Notes under the pieces: model-generated | Database searches by the model: none | What the model was told of the DNA's origin: nothing | The model's input: the letters and a program-made list of their open reading frames with translations, nothing else | From: Paramuribaculum sp. | GTDB taxonomy: Bacteria; Bacteroidota; Bacteroidia; Bacteroidales; Muribaculaceae | Length of the DNA stretch: 6,176 nt | Reading direction: 5' to 3' | Assembly: GCA_029058705.1 (NCBI GenBank) | Contig: JAIDXA010000243.1 | Location: 1-6,176 of the forward strand | In this document: piece by piece, positions 6,108-6,176 of the stretch | Layout of the letters: each line of letters opens with the position of its first letter | Numbering within the stretch: position 1 is the stretch's first letter | Position numbers and translations under genes: made by a program

Positions 6108-6176
6108 CCTTCCTCCCACCCAAAAAATAACGAAACCGTTTAAGAAAAAGGTTTTATTCTGTTTTTAAATAAATTT
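6108..6176. other. A/T-rich tail with no gene visible
   Basis: After the fabG hairpin there is a pyrimidine tract, then A/T-rich DNA to the window end. No start codon with a supported frame is present. The last bases, TAAATTT, could begin a -7 element if the next base is G, but no TTTG sits at the right distance upstream. Confidence 0.4.

Noticed and set aside
6135..6156. Weak hairpin AAACC/GGTTT followed by T-rich DNA near the window end
   Set aside because: A five-base stem with a long loop is too weak to call a terminator, and the context is cut by the window edge.
1..6176. Search by eye for tRNA, rRNA, CRISPR array, insertion sequence ends or attachment sites
   Set aside because: No direct-repeat array, transposase, integrase or structured RNA signature was seen. 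The window is almost filled by seven ordinary genes.

Overview
The window looks like chromosomal DNA from a member of the Bacteroidales, possibly a Muribaculaceae-like gut anaerobe. Four things point this way. The promoter at 805-836 matches the Bacteroidetes pattern TTTG-N20-TAnnTTTG. Clear Shine-Dalgarno sites are absent and leaders are A/T-rich. The beta-lactamase is of the CfxA-like subclass A2. Two genes belong to families I associate with Bacteroidales (a coiled-coil lipoprotein and a 201-residue protein of unknown function). The family-level placement is inference.

Layout: five genes lie on the minus strand and two on the plus strand, diverging from an AT-rich spacer at 4526-4676. Read leftward from the spacer, the minus-strand genes are a DacB/PBP4-type D-Ala-D-Ala carboxypeptidase (4525-3215), an uncharacterised acidic protein (3189-2584), the 16S rRNA methyltransferase RsmI (2578-1844) and a coiled-coil lipoprotein (1812-922). 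Gaps of 25, 5 and 31 bases suggest one transcription unit, which ends at a hairpin-plus-T-tract terminator (842-888). A few bases further on, a separate promoter drives a class A beta-lactamase lipoprotein (776 to beyond base 1), which the window edge cuts. Rightward from the spacer come a TetR-family regulator (4677-5276) and, 16 bases later, FabG (5293-6039). They end near a perfect 15-bp stem hairpin (6074-6107).

Function: the minus side is mostly envelope-related (peptidoglycan trimming, a surface lipoprotein, beta-lactam defence) plus a ribosome-fidelity enzyme. The plus side is fatty-acid synthesis with its likely regulator. These are mostly ordinary chromosomal genes and I see no clear new multi-gene system. 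The most unusual signal is in the beta-lactamase. Its serine, SDN and Glu166 motifs are intact, but the KTG box reads K-T-C-P-G, which puts a proline where a backbone amide normally completes the oxyanion hole. The second is a 12-bp perfect inverted repeat whose two arms each contain the probable -7 element of one divergent promoter.
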